A stretch of 11,656 bases of DNA from Lachnospiraceae bacterium (GTDB taxonomy: Bacteria; Bacillota; Clostridia; Lachnospirales; Lachnospiraceae), in assembly GCA_900763175.1 (NCBI GenBank), contig CAAFJI010000135.1, positions 1 to 11,656 of the forward strand. The letters are read 5' to 3'. The notes under the pieces are model-generated. The model did no database searches and was not told the origin of the DNA. It saw only the letters and a list, made by a program, of their open reading frames with translations. Made by a program: the position numbers and the translations under genes. This document shows positions 1-6,301 of the stretch, piece by piece (positions within the stretch are counted from its first letter, which is position 1; each line of letters starts with the position of its first letter).

Positions 1-81
1 AGGTCGTTCCATCGAAGAAGTGAGATGGAGCTTCCAAATATTCGCAAGGTTGAGAAATTGGTTCTTGACAAATATTCCTGA
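1..81 (+). CDS. Possible C-terminal end of an unidentified protein (partial)
   Basis: Frame 1 is open from the left edge to a TGA at 79-81, giving 26 residues that end in KLVLDKYS. The charged and hydrophobic pattern looks protein-like, but no family can be recognised from so short a piece. The stop codon lies between the -35 and -10 boxes of the tRNA promoter, so the gene would end just before the next transcription start. Frame 2 is also open but runs on through the tRNA-Asn gene, so it is unlikely to be real. Frame 3 closes at 21-23 and could equally be the end of a gene. The choice of frame 1 is a weak inference. Confidence 0.3.
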   Translation, partial: RSFHRRSEMELPNIRKVEKLVLDKYS

Positions 82-93
82 AGGATTTATCAT
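65..93 (+). promoter_or_regulatory. Sigma-A type promoter of the tRNA operon
   Basis: A perfect -35 box TTGACA lies at 65-70 and a -10 box TATCAT (five of six consensus bases) at 88-93, separated by the ideal 17 bases. Transcription would start near 99-101, about 25 bases before tRNA-Asn, which fits a stable-RNA promoter. The -35 box falls inside the possible end of the upstream coding frame. Confidence 0.75.
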
Positions 94-124
94 GTATGTA
101 GTTTTGAAGGTGCAAACCTTTTAT

Positions 125-197
125 TCCTCCTTAGCTCAGTCGGTAGAGCATTCGGCTGTTAACCGAAGTGTCGTTGGTTCGAGTCCAACAGGGGGAG
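125..197 (+). tRNA. tRNA-Asn (anticodon GTT)
   Basis: A complete cloverleaf of 73 nt can be drawn. The acceptor strand at 125-131 pairs with 190-196 (one G-T pair) and the discriminator is G197. The D arm contains AGCTCAGTCGGTAGAGC. The anticodon stem TTCGG/CCGAA encloses the loop at 156-162, with anticodon GTT at 158-160. The T arm reads GTTGGTTCGAGTCCAAC. No 3' CCA is encoded, so a CCA-adding enzyme must complete it. It is the first gene of a three-tRNA operon. Confidence 0.97.
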
Positions 198-201
198 TTT
201 T

Positions 202-223
202 AATCGGAGCATGAAGCCCGATT
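202..223 (+). repeat. Hairpin in the Asn-Glu tRNA spacer
   Basis: AATCGG at 202-207 pairs with CCGATT at 218-223, and a GC/GC pair can extend the stem inward. It fills most of the 32-base spacer between tRNA-Asn and tRNA-Glu and has no T-tract, so it is not a terminator. A role in processing the precursor RNA is an inference. Confidence 0.5.
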
Positions 224-229
224 CAATAG

Positions 230-301
230 GGCTCCATGGTCAAGCGGTTAAGACACCGCCCTTTCACGGCGGTAACAGGGGTTCAAATCCCCTTGGAGTC
301 A
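230..301 (+). tRNA. tRNA-Glu (anticodon TTC)
   Basis: A complete 72-nt cloverleaf. The acceptor strand at 230-236 pairs with 294-300 (one G-T pair) and the discriminator is A301. The anticodon stem CCGCC/GGCGG encloses CTTTCAC, with anticodon TTC at 263-265. The T arm is GGGGTTCAAATCCCC. It closely matches the usual Firmicutes tRNA-Glu pattern. No CCA is encoded. Confidence 0.97.
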
Positions 302-316
302 TTCGCTTAGGCGAAT
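301..316 (+). repeat. Hairpin in the Glu-Cys tRNA spacer
   Basis: ATTCGC at 301-306 pairs with GCGAAT at 311-316 around a TTAG loop. The stem begins at the discriminator base of tRNA-Glu and so directly abuts its mature 3' end. There is no T-tract. It is the second spacer hairpin of the operon and may take part in 3'-end maturation, which is inferred. Confidence 0.5.
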
Positions 317-329
317 AATTAAATAATAT

Positions 330-400
330 GGTGCCATAGCCAAGTGGTAAGGCAAAGGTCTGCAACACCTCTATCCCCAGTTCAAATCTGGGTGGCACCT
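330..400 (+). tRNA. tRNA-Cys (anticodon GCA)
   Basis: A complete 71-nt cloverleaf. The acceptor strand at 330-336 pairs perfectly with 393-399, and the discriminator is T400, as expected for tRNA-Cys. The anticodon is GCA at 362-364. The anticodon stem at 355-359/367-371 has an A-C mismatch at its outer pair (355/371). The T arm is CCCAGTTCAAATCTGGG. No CCA is encoded. It is the last gene of the operon, seven bases before the terminator stem. Confidence 0.96.
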
Positions 401-406
401 CTTTAG

Positions 407-433
407 AACCCTTGAAGAATCAAGGGTTTTTTT
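407..433 (+). terminator. Intrinsic terminator of the tRNA operon
   Basis: AACCCTTG at 407-414 pairs with CAAGGGTT at 421-428 around a six-base loop, and a run of seven T follows at 427-433. It is well placed to end transcription after tRNA-Cys and separates the tRNAs from the MATE gene. Confidence 0.9.
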
Positions 434-485
434 CTGTCAGGCTATAGGCTTTCACAATGCAAATGAGAAGAGGAGATTATCAGAG

Positions 486-1835
486 ATGAAGAAGGACAGA
501 CAGGATCTGACTACAGGCTCCATTTGGAGTAAGATGCTGTTTTTCAGCATTCCGCTTGTACTTACCAATTTGCTGCAGGTGCTGTTTAATATGGCGGATA
601 TAGCGGTTATCGGGCAGTTTGCAGGCTCTTTGTCCCTTGGGGCAGTAGGATCTACTGCCACACTTGTAACCTTGTTTACGGGGATCCTTATCGGTATGGC
701 AGGAGGTATCAACGTTCTGGTTGCCAGGTATTTCGGGGCAAAGGATAAGAAGAGTACGGTGGAAACGATACATACAGCTCTTCTCGTGAGTCTGGCTGCA
801 GGACTGATCGTGCTGGCTGTTGGAGCTTTTTTTTCCAAGGGAATCCTTGAGCTTATGAATACAAGGGAGGAGCTTCTTAGCAGAGCAGTTTTGTATATTC
901 GGATTTATTTCCTGGGAATGCCAGCGTTGGCCTTATATAATTTTGGTAATGCAGTTTGCAGCGCATTTGGAGATACCAAGAAGCCGCTATATTATCTTGG
1001 AGCAGCAGGAATCATCAACATCCTTTTGAATCTGTTCTTCGTAATTGTATGTAAGATGGATGTTGCCGGAGTTGCACTGGCAAGTATCATTTCCCAGTAT
1101 ATATCGGCATTCCTTATTTTACGTGCCTTGGTGAGGTCTGGTGAGGACTATGCACTTCGGCTGTCAGAGCTTCGGCTGAATAAGAGGATGGCGAAATATA
1201 TTTTACAGATCGGGCTTCCGGCAGGACTTCAGAATGGCATCTTCCAGCTGGCCAATCTGTTTATCCAGGCTGGTGTCAATAGCTTTGATGCTACCATGGT
1301 TGCGGGAAATTCTGCAGCTGCCAATGCGGATGCTCTTCTTTATGACTCCATGGCTGCTTTTTATACAGCCTGTGGAAGCTTTATGGGACAGAATTACGGC
1401 GCAGGGAAAAGAAAGCGTGTGCGGAACAGTTATCTGGTAAGTCTTGCTTATTCCTTTGGAATCGGTTTTGTAGGCGGTATCTGTCTGGTGATCTTCGGAC
1501 GGCAGTTTCTGAGTCTGTTTACCAATGATCCTGCTGTTGTAGATGCTGGAATGAAACGTTTGACTATCATGGGCTACAGTTATGGATTTTCCGCTTTTAT
1601 GGACAGCGCTATCGCAGCGTCAAGAGCTCTGGGAAAAAGCCTGGTGCCTACCGGAATTGTGATCATGGGTTCCTGTGTATTCCGAATGATCTGGGTCAAC
1701 ACTATTTTTGCTTATTTTAAGACCATTCCGTCTCTGTACCTTTTGTATATTTTTTCATGGGGAATTACAGCTCTTGTAGAAATTATATATTTCATACATA
1801 TTTACAAAAATACTCCTATTGGAGTGGAGAAATAA
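486..1835 (+). CDS. MATE family efflux transporter
   Basis: This 449-residue protein is predicted to be an integral membrane antiporter that exports drugs or other organic cations using a Na+ or H+ gradient. It has the family's usual length and about twelve hydrophobic segments in two six-helix halves. Family-like signatures are FNMADIAVIGQFAG near residues 34-47 with VARYFGAKDKKS after it, then the equivalent second-half loop FMGQNYGAGKRKR near residue 300 and SRALGKSLVP near 379. The start is supported by AGGAG at 471-475, ten bases upstream; an earlier ATG at 463 hits a stop within nine codons. No convincing promoter is visible in the short gap after the tRNA terminator. The substrate cannot be told from sequence, because many gut Clostridia carry several such paralogues of unknown cargo. 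Confidence 0.92.
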   Translation: MKKDRQDLTTGSIWSKMLFFSIPLVLTNLLQVLFNMADIAVIGQFAGSLSLGAVGSTATLVTLFTGILIGMAGGINVLVARYFGAKDKKSTVETIHTALLVSLAAGLIVLAVGAFFSKGILELMNTREELLSRAVLYIRIYFLGMPALALYNFGNAVCSAFGDTKKPLYYLGAAGIINILLNLFFVIVCKMDVAGVALASIISQYISAFLILRALVRSGEDYALRLSELRLNKRMAKYILQIGLPAGLQNGIFQLANLFIQAGVNSFDATMVAGNSAAANADALLYDSMAAFYTACGSFMGQNYGAGKRKRVRNSYLVSLAYSFGIGFVGGICLVIFGRQFLSLFTNDPAVVDAGMKRLTIMGYSYGFSAFMDSAIAASRALGKSLVPTGIVIMGSCVFRMIWVNTIFAYFKTIPSLYLLYIFSWGITALVEIIYFIHIYKNTPIGVEK

Positions 1836-1838
1836 AAT

Positions 1839-1876
1839 AATCCGTTTTCCGGAAATTTCCTCCCTGGAAAAGGATT
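1839..1876 (+). terminator. Hairpin after the MATE gene, weak terminator candidate
   Basis: Four bases after the MATE stop, AATCC (1839-1843) and TTTTCC (1845-1850) pair with GGAAAA (1866-1871) and GGATT (1872-1876), leaving G1844 bulged. The loop contains a small palindrome, GGAAATTTCC. No T-tract follows on the plus strand. It may stabilise the 3' end rather than terminate, and the stronger stem at 1911-1956 is the better terminator. Confidence 0.35.
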
Positions 1877-1906
1877 AGCGGATGGAATCCCGCCTGTTTG
1901 TTCATG

Positions 1907-1956
1907 AAAAAAATACCCGGATGCAAGTTATAATAAAACCTGCATACCGGGTATTT
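1907..1956 (-). terminator. Strong, possibly bidirectional terminator between convergent genes
   Basis: AAATACCCGG at 1911-1920 pairs perfectly with CCGGGTATTT at 1947-1956. ATGCA (1921-1925) and TGCAT (1941-1945) extend the stem past a one-base bulge. On the minus strand it is followed by a run of seven U (A1907-A1913), ideal for the gene that ends at 1969. On the plus strand only a short T-rich stretch follows, so it may also stop MATE transcripts, less efficiently. Confidence 0.85.
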
Positions 1957-1968
1957 CTATGTACTCTT

Positions 1969-2766
1969 TTATTCTGCTGCTGTAACAGAAGTAATGTGTG
2001 GGTTTACGCCCTCATACCAGTACAGGAAACCTTCCATATCAATCTTGTCACCGATATTTAAGCCTTCCACTGCTTTGTAAACGTCGCTGTCTTTGTCACA
2101 AAGATAAGACTCTACAGTGAAGGTATAGGTTTCGCCGTTCAGGGAAACGTTGAAGTAAAGGTCATCTCCCTCAGAACCGGAACCATCGTAGTTGTAAAGA
2201 TAAGCAACATCGTTGCCGTCAGCGTCCTGGCCAGCAGCTTCAACTGTCATTCCCTTGAAGGTTACCAGCTCGTTCTGATGGTCGATGAGTTCATCTGTAC
2301 CAAGAAGGTCTGTTACATCGAGAGGCTCTGCGATATATTCGCCATCTTCAATTTCAAAAGAGGAGACATCTGCGATCTCAATTTCTCCTGACCACTCAGC
2401 TTTGTAACCAGTTACTTTGATCTTGGTACCTGGTACAAGTTTGTCATATTCTTCCTGTGAGCAAGGCATATTGTAGATGAAATAAGCGCCATCCTTATCC
2501 TGGGTATAAATAGTAGCCTTATCTTCCCACCAGGACTGTTTTGCCTGCACATAGGCCTCGATTACAACTTCGTCATCTACAGCTGCTGCAAGATACTCAT
2601 CGTGAGTCATAACGCCCTCGGATTTTTCCTCTGCTGCGTCTGCTGTGTCCTGAGCTGCATCATCTGTAGCTTCTGTTTCTGCTGCTGTGTTGTCCTCAGC
2701 CATAACTGCACCAGGGAATGCAACGGTAAGGGAAAGAGCCAGCATTAATACAAGTCTTTTCTTCAT
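1969..2766 (-). CDS. Secreted protein with two OB-fold-like domains, function unknown
   Basis: The 265-residue product begins with a signal peptide (KKR, a hydrophobic core to about residue 20, probable cleavage after VMA at 21-23). There is no lipobox cysteine and no membrane or wall anchor, so it is probably released or surface-associated. Residues 24-52 form an acidic Ala/Thr/Glu/Asp-rich linker. Residues 53-142 and 148-265 each show the alternating beta pattern of an OB-fold: a hydrophobic strand (EVVIEAYVQA; ELVTFKGMTV), a long insertion, then G-T/D-K-I strands (PGTKIKVTGY; IGDKIDMEGF). The assignment rests on pattern, not on a recognised named family, and the ligand is unknown. AAAGGAG five bases before the ATG supports the start. 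It has its own promoter and terminator and appears to be monocistronic. Confidence 0.8.
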   Translation of the reverse strand: MKKRLVLMLALSLTVAFPGAVMAEDNTAAETEATDDAAQDTADAAEEKSEGVMTHDEYLAAAVDDEVVIEAYVQAKQSWWEDKATIYTQDKDGAYFIYNMPCSQEEYDKLVPGTKIKVTGYKAEWSGEIEIADVSSFEIEDGEYIAEPLDVTDLLGTDELIDHQNELVTFKGMTVEAAGQDADGNDVAYLYNYDGSGSEGDDLYFNVSLNGETYTFTVESYLCDKDSDVYKAVEGLNIGDKIDMEGFLYWYEGVNPHITSVTAAE

Positions 2767-2809
2767 AATGTCTCCTTTCTATGTGTACTTATATTGTACA
2801 ATCACTTTT

Positions 2810-2837
2810 ATTATACTCAAAAACAGGAAGAAATCAA
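2810..2837 (-). promoter_or_regulatory. Promoter of the OB-fold protein gene
   Basis: Read on the minus strand, TTGATT (2837-2832) and a perfect TATAAT (2815-2810) are 16 bases apart and lie about 45 bases before the ATG at 2766. A second, weaker pair, TTGAGT (2820-2815) and TACAAT (2798-2793), overlaps it. Confidence 0.6.
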
Positions 2838-2851
2838 GGCTTTTAAAGCCT
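2837..2851. repeat. Short inverted repeat at the -35 edge
   Basis: AGGCTT (2837-2842) and AAGCCT (2846-2851) are separated by TTA. The repeat sits just upstream of, and touches, the proposed -35 box of the OB-fold gene, and lies six bases beyond the terminator of the ABC operon. It could be an operator half-site pair or simply a chance palindrome. Confidence 0.3.
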
Positions 2852-2856
2852 GACAG

Positions 2857-2903
2857 AAAAAGGGACTACTGCAAGAAGAAAAAATGTCTTGCAGTATTCC
2901 CTT
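2857..2903 (-). terminator. Terminator of the ABC importer operon
   Basis: Bases 2860-2876 pair with 2887-2903 to give a 17-position stem with a single mismatch (2866/2897) and a ten-base loop. On the minus strand it is followed by a U-run from A2857-A2861. It begins 13 bases after the stop of the solute-binding protein gene. Confidence 0.9.
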
Positions 2904-2916
2904 CTTTAAACATACT

Positions 2917-4518
2917 TTAAGCCCTTCGATGGGAGTGCCGCCTTTCCAGGAGCAAATAGCAGAGAATGAGAAGCCATATAAAAGCCAGAGTCCCAAGTAA
3001 AATTTTGGACTCCATTGGCAGTGGGCCAAGGTCTGCCTTTCCGGAGGCTTCAGATGCGGAAATCTGATCCAGGTGGTATAAGGAGGTAACATCTTTATAA
3101 AGCTGCTGGATGGAGTTCTCATTTACCTCCTGTTTCCTTCGCACTGCCTTCGTCACATTCTCGATCAGCTGTCCGGCTGCATCACGAAGGGAAGCAGAGC
3201 CATTAAATACAGGCGTGACAAAGGTATGGTCGACGTTTTCAAGGAGAGTTTTGGCAGCTTTTATTTTTACCTCATAGTAGGTGGAATTATCTTCTCCTTC
3301 CCGTGAGAGATAGTCCTGATACTGGTCAGACTCCTGGGCTTTTTTCGTTACCGGAACGTATCCCTCGGTCTCAGAATAGGCAGTCTGCACCTCATTGGTG
3401 AGAAGGTACTGGGTAAACAGCCAGGAGGCAAGGACTTCCTGGGAATCCTTTTTATTAAAGAGGCATACGGAAGGTCCCTGAGAGATCATCTGGGGATTTT
3501 CCGGGTCAAATTGCGGAATCGTCATAACCTCTGTTTCAAAGTCTACAAGGGCATCGGAACTGATGTCCACGAGGGGAGCATTAGTACCCATCCAGGTAGC
3601 TCCTGCCGTGGAATCAATGGCGAACAGACACTGTCCGGCATTAAGGAAATTGGCAGGGTAGCTGGAAATCTTGAAGGTGGAAAAGGCCCCTGTTTTGGCG
3701 TGCTGTGCAATGGTAGACAGAAGCTCCGTGGTGGTATCATTAAAAAGCTGGATCTCGCCGCTGTCCGTGGAATAACCGGCACCTTTTTGCTTCAGCATTT
3801 CGATCATCATATTGTCAGTGGATTTGTCAATAAAAGGAATCAGTACATTTTGTCCATTTACCTTGTATGTGCCATCCGGATTCTGTTCCGTGGCAGCCTC
3901 GCTCACTTCCCACACAAAATCCCAGGTAAGGGTATCCGGCAGAATATAGCCAAGCTTTTCCACATAAGTTTTATTTACATAGCAAACTTCTGTGGAACGC
4001 ATGAAGGGCAAAGCGTAATAGTGTCCGGCGAAGGAACATTCCTGCAGGAACTGAGGAATGATCTCCTCCTGGGAAACGGAATCAAAGGGAAGCCTGCTGC
4101 CTCCAAGACCGTAATTTTCATCTGCCATCAGGGAATCCAGTGGAACTACCGTATCGTTTCCGGTAAGGTAGGTGGCAATGTGGTCCGGATAGGTAATGCA
4201 TACGTTTGGCGTAGTGTCAGTAGCAATATTGGTAATAACATCGTTGTAAATTTTCCCATAGTCAGTATAAAGCCGAAGGTCTACTGTGATATTGGGATAC
4301 AGGTCCTGGAAATCGGAAATGGCTTTTTTGTAGATCTCTGTCTGGGTTTTGTTGGTATCGTTTTTGGCCCAGAAAGTAATCTCATAATTACGGGAAGTAT
4401 CAAATTCTTCCGGGATGGTAAATTCATTTTGCTCCTTTGCCCCGTGACAGCCGCAAAGACTGGTGATGACAAGGGCTGTGACAGCAAAAAGCAGAAGCTT
4501 CTGACCAAATTTTTTCAT
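2917..4518 (-). CDS. ABC importer solute-binding lipoprotein with an extra C-terminal membrane helix
   Basis: This is a family 1 (CUT1, UgpB/MalE-like) binding protein of 533 residues that captures a sugar or glycerol-phosphate-like solute outside the cell. It has a lipoprotein signal peptide with lipobox L21-C22-G23-C24. The mature body starts NYEITFWAKND near residue 44, typical of the first strand of this fold, and shows YALPFMRST near 168 and the family-like stretch LFNKKDSQEVLASWLF near 350. It is longer than the usual 420-450 residues. After a Ser/Ala-rich linker it ends in a hydrophobic helix (about 506-524) and a basic tail, ERRHSHRRA. The TGA of the preceding permease overlaps its ATG (ATGA), and AGGAGG lies nine bases upstream. 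It is the last gene of the operon. The ligand cannot be told from sequence. Confidence 0.88.
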   Translation of the reverse strand: MKKFGQKLLLFAVTALVITSLCGCHGAKEQNEFTIPEEFDTSRNYEITFWAKNDTNKTQTEIYKKAISDFQDLYPNITVDLRLYTDYGKIYNDVITNIATDTTPNVCITYPDHIATYLTGNDTVVPLDSLMADENYGLGGSRLPFDSVSQEEIIPQFLQECSFAGHYYALPFMRSTEVCYVNKTYVEKLGYILPDTLTWDFVWEVSEAATEQNPDGTYKVNGQNVLIPFIDKSTDNMMIEMLKQKGAGYSTDSGEIQLFNDTTTELLSTIAQHAKTGAFSTFKISSYPANFLNAGQCLFAIDSTAGATWMGTNAPLVDISSDALVDFETEVMTIPQFDPENPQMISQGPSVCLFNKKDSQEVLASWLFTQYLLTNEVQTAYSETEGYVPVTKKAQESDQYQDYLSREGEDNSTYYEVKIKAAKTLLENVDHTFVTPVFNGSASLRDAAGQLIENVTKAVRRKQEVNENSIQQLYKDVTSLYHLDQISASEASGKADLGPLPMESKILLGTLAFIWLLILCYLLLERRHSHRRA

Positions 4519-5384
4519 CCTTTTGTGCCTCCTCTTGAAACGCCTGCCATGATCTTGTTGCGGAAAATGAGAAACAGAATGATCAGCGGCAGCGAAATGA
4601 CAACGACTGCAGCCATCATAGCAGGGATATTTTCACGGCCAAAACCGTTTTCACGGATTTCCTGGATTCCGTTTGATACAAGGTAGTAGTTTTCATCGTC
4701 TGTGATAAGACGGGGCCAGACATAGGAATTCCAGCACTCAATCACCTTGAGGATGGCAATGGTCACGATTGTTGGCTTACAGATGGGAATCATTACCTTG
4801 CAGAGGTATTTCAGGTCTGAGGTTCCGTCAACCTTGGCCGCCCGGTACAGCTCATCTGGTACCTGCTCAAAATTTTCCTTCAGAAGGTAGATATAAAATA
4901 CCGAGGTAACAGAAGGAAGAATCAGTCCGGGAAATGTATTTCTCAGGTTCAGATTGGTGATGGTCACAAAGTTGGTAATGATCACAAGCTCATTGGGAAT
5001 CATCATCAAAGAGAGAAAAAGGGTAAATGCCAGATTTTTTCCACGGAAATCCAGTCTTGCAAAGGCAAAAGCGGAAAGGGTGATCACTACCATCATGATC
5101 GCAGTTGTCGCTGTAGTGAAAAGCAGGGTGTTCAGCAGATACTTTCCAAGAGGAACTGCTGTGAAGGCATCCTTATAGTTCTGCAGCGTTGGTGCCAGGG
5201 TAAAAAAGCTGGGAATGTGCTCCGCATTGTAGGAACTGTAGCTTTTTACGGAAGTAAGGAGCATCCAGTAAAAGGGAAAAAGTACGATCAGTGCCCACAG
5301 GGTCAGCAGAAGGTAAATGACCGTGCGGGAAAAAATCCTTTTGCCGGAAGCTGTTGATTTTGTATAGTCAGTTTGTTTGTCCAT
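4515..5384 (-). CDS. Carbohydrate ABC transporter permease, UgpE/MalG type
   Basis: The 289-residue protein is the second membrane subunit of a CUT1-type importer. About six hydrophobic segments are visible, starting at residues 21-42. The cytoplasmic EAA loop that docks on the ATPase lies at about 178-203 (ELYRAAKVDGTSDLKYL...). CWNSYVWPRL near 217-226 and the C-terminus GVSRGGTKG resemble the UgpE/MalG pattern (WN-x-x-x-WP and GLTAGxVKG). The start is backed by AGAGGA seven bases upstream, and the gene begins 12 bases after the first permease. Its stop overlaps the start of the binding-protein gene by four bases, so the two are probably translationally coupled. The family is clear; the substrate is not. 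Confidence 0.93.
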   Translation of the reverse strand: MDKQTDYTKSTASGKRIFSRTVIYLLLTLWALIVLFPFYWMLLTSVKSYSSYNAEHIPSFFTLAPTLQNYKDAFTAVPLGKYLLNTLLFTTATTAIMMVVITLSAFAFARLDFRGKNLAFTLFLSLMMIPNELVIITNFVTITNLNLRNTFPGLILPSVTSVFYIYLLKENFEQVPDELYRAAKVDGTSDLKYLCKVMIPICKPTIVTIAILKVIECWNSYVWPRLITDDENYYLVSNGIQEIRENGFGRENIPAMMAAVVVISLPLIILFLIFRNKIMAGVSRGGTKG

Positions 5385-5396
5385 TTTCTTGTCCTC

Positions 5397-6290
5397 TTAG
5401 GAATAGTATACGTGCTTTTTGCTTACCAGCAGGTTGATGCAGGTGATGGTAAGAACGATCACAAACAGGATGATGGCAGCAGCAGAAGCGTAGGACGGAT
5501 AGCCTCCTCCATTTCCGTAAAGCATATCATAAACATAGCCTACAATGGTATTCATGCCGGCTGCATTCAGGTCTGTGCCGAAAAGAGCCACTGCATCGCT
5601 ATATGCCTTGAAAGCTCCGATAAAGCCTGTGATGATCAGATAAAATACAGTAGGAGAGATCATTGGCAGGGTGATGCGGAAAAAGATGCGGAACCGGGAG
5701 GTGCCGTCTACCCGTGCTGCATTGTAATAATTCTGGTTTACAGAGGCAAGGGCACTGGTAAGGATCAGAATCTTAAAAGGCATGACAATCCAGATGGTAT
5801 ACACGCACAGCACAAACATTTTTGCCCAGTAAGGTCCGTCAATGAAATCGATAGAGCCATGGCCAAAAAGATTCAGCACCAGGTTGATCAGTCCGTCTGT
5901 GTAGGCAGTTTTCTGGAAAAGAATCATAAATACCAGGCCTACTGCCAGGGTGTTGGTTACATAAGGCAGAAAATAGATGGTCTGATAAAGTTTTTTCAGA
6001 GGTTTGATGGAGCTTAACATTGCGGAAATCAAAAGTGCCAGCAAAGTGGAAATGGGCACAGTGATGATTACCAGAATGAAGGTGTTCTTGATGGCCTGGA
6101 GAAAATAAGGGTCATGGAGAACATAGGAATAATTGTACACTCCGGTTCCGTAATAGGTCTGGGATGCTGAGTTGTATCCTTCCTCAAAGGAATAGATGAA
6201 TACGTCTATGAGAGGGTACACCATGAAAACACCCAGAAAGAGAATGGCAGGAAGTAGATAAAGCCATCCCTTTATATTTCTTTTTTTCAT
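5397..6290 (-). CDS. Sugar ABC transporter permease, UgpA/MalF type
   Basis: The 297-residue protein is the first membrane subunit of the importer. An N-terminal helix (about 10-30, GWLYLLPAILFLGVFMVYPL) has the typical LLPA...F...YP signature. A periplasmic-side loop with DPYFLQAIKNT precedes the transmembrane core. The EAA loop that contacts the ATPase is at about 190-213 (NAARVDGTSRFRIFFRITLP). About six helices are visible in all. GGGAGG five bases before the ATG supports the start, and only 11 bases separate it from the ATPase stop. It should pair with the permease encoded immediately downstream. Confidence 0.93.
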   Translation of the reverse strand: MKKRNIKGWLYLLPAILFLGVFMVYPLIDVFIYSFEEGYNSASQTYYGTGVYNYSYVLHDPYFLQAIKNTFILVIITVPISTLLALLISAMLSSIKPLKKLYQTIYFLPYVTNTLAVGLVFMILFQKTAYTDGLINLVLNLFGHGSIDFIDGPYWAKMFVLCVYTIWIVMPFKILILTSALASVNQNYYNAARVDGTSRFRIFFRITLPMISPTVFYLIITGFIGAFKAYSDAVALFGTDLNAAGMNTIVGYVYDMLYGNGGGYPSYASAAAIILFVIVLTITCINLLVSKKHVYYS

Positions 6291-6301
6291 AGAAGCCTCC
6301 C

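Noticed and set aside
20..214. Plus-strand open frame covering the tRNA-Asn gene
   Set aside because: It runs straight through the tRNA-Asn gene and its promoter, so it cannot be a normal gene.
2793..2802. TTGTACAA palindrome here and again at 7470-7477, near two promoters, as a shared operator
   Set aside because: The two copies sit at different positions relative to the -10 boxes (downstream in one, at -35 in the other), and an eight-base AT-rich palindrome is common by chance.
3511..4686. Long plus-strand open frame of 391 codons opposite the binding-protein gene
   Set aside because: It lies antisense to a clear lipoprotein gene and the end of a permease, its translation resembles no family, and it has no ribosome site. 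It is a mirror of the codon bias of the real genes.
5373..6017. Plus-strand open frame of 214 codons opposite the first permease
   Set aside because: Antisense shadow; the permease on the other strand has the EAA loop and helices, while this frame shows no recognisable features.
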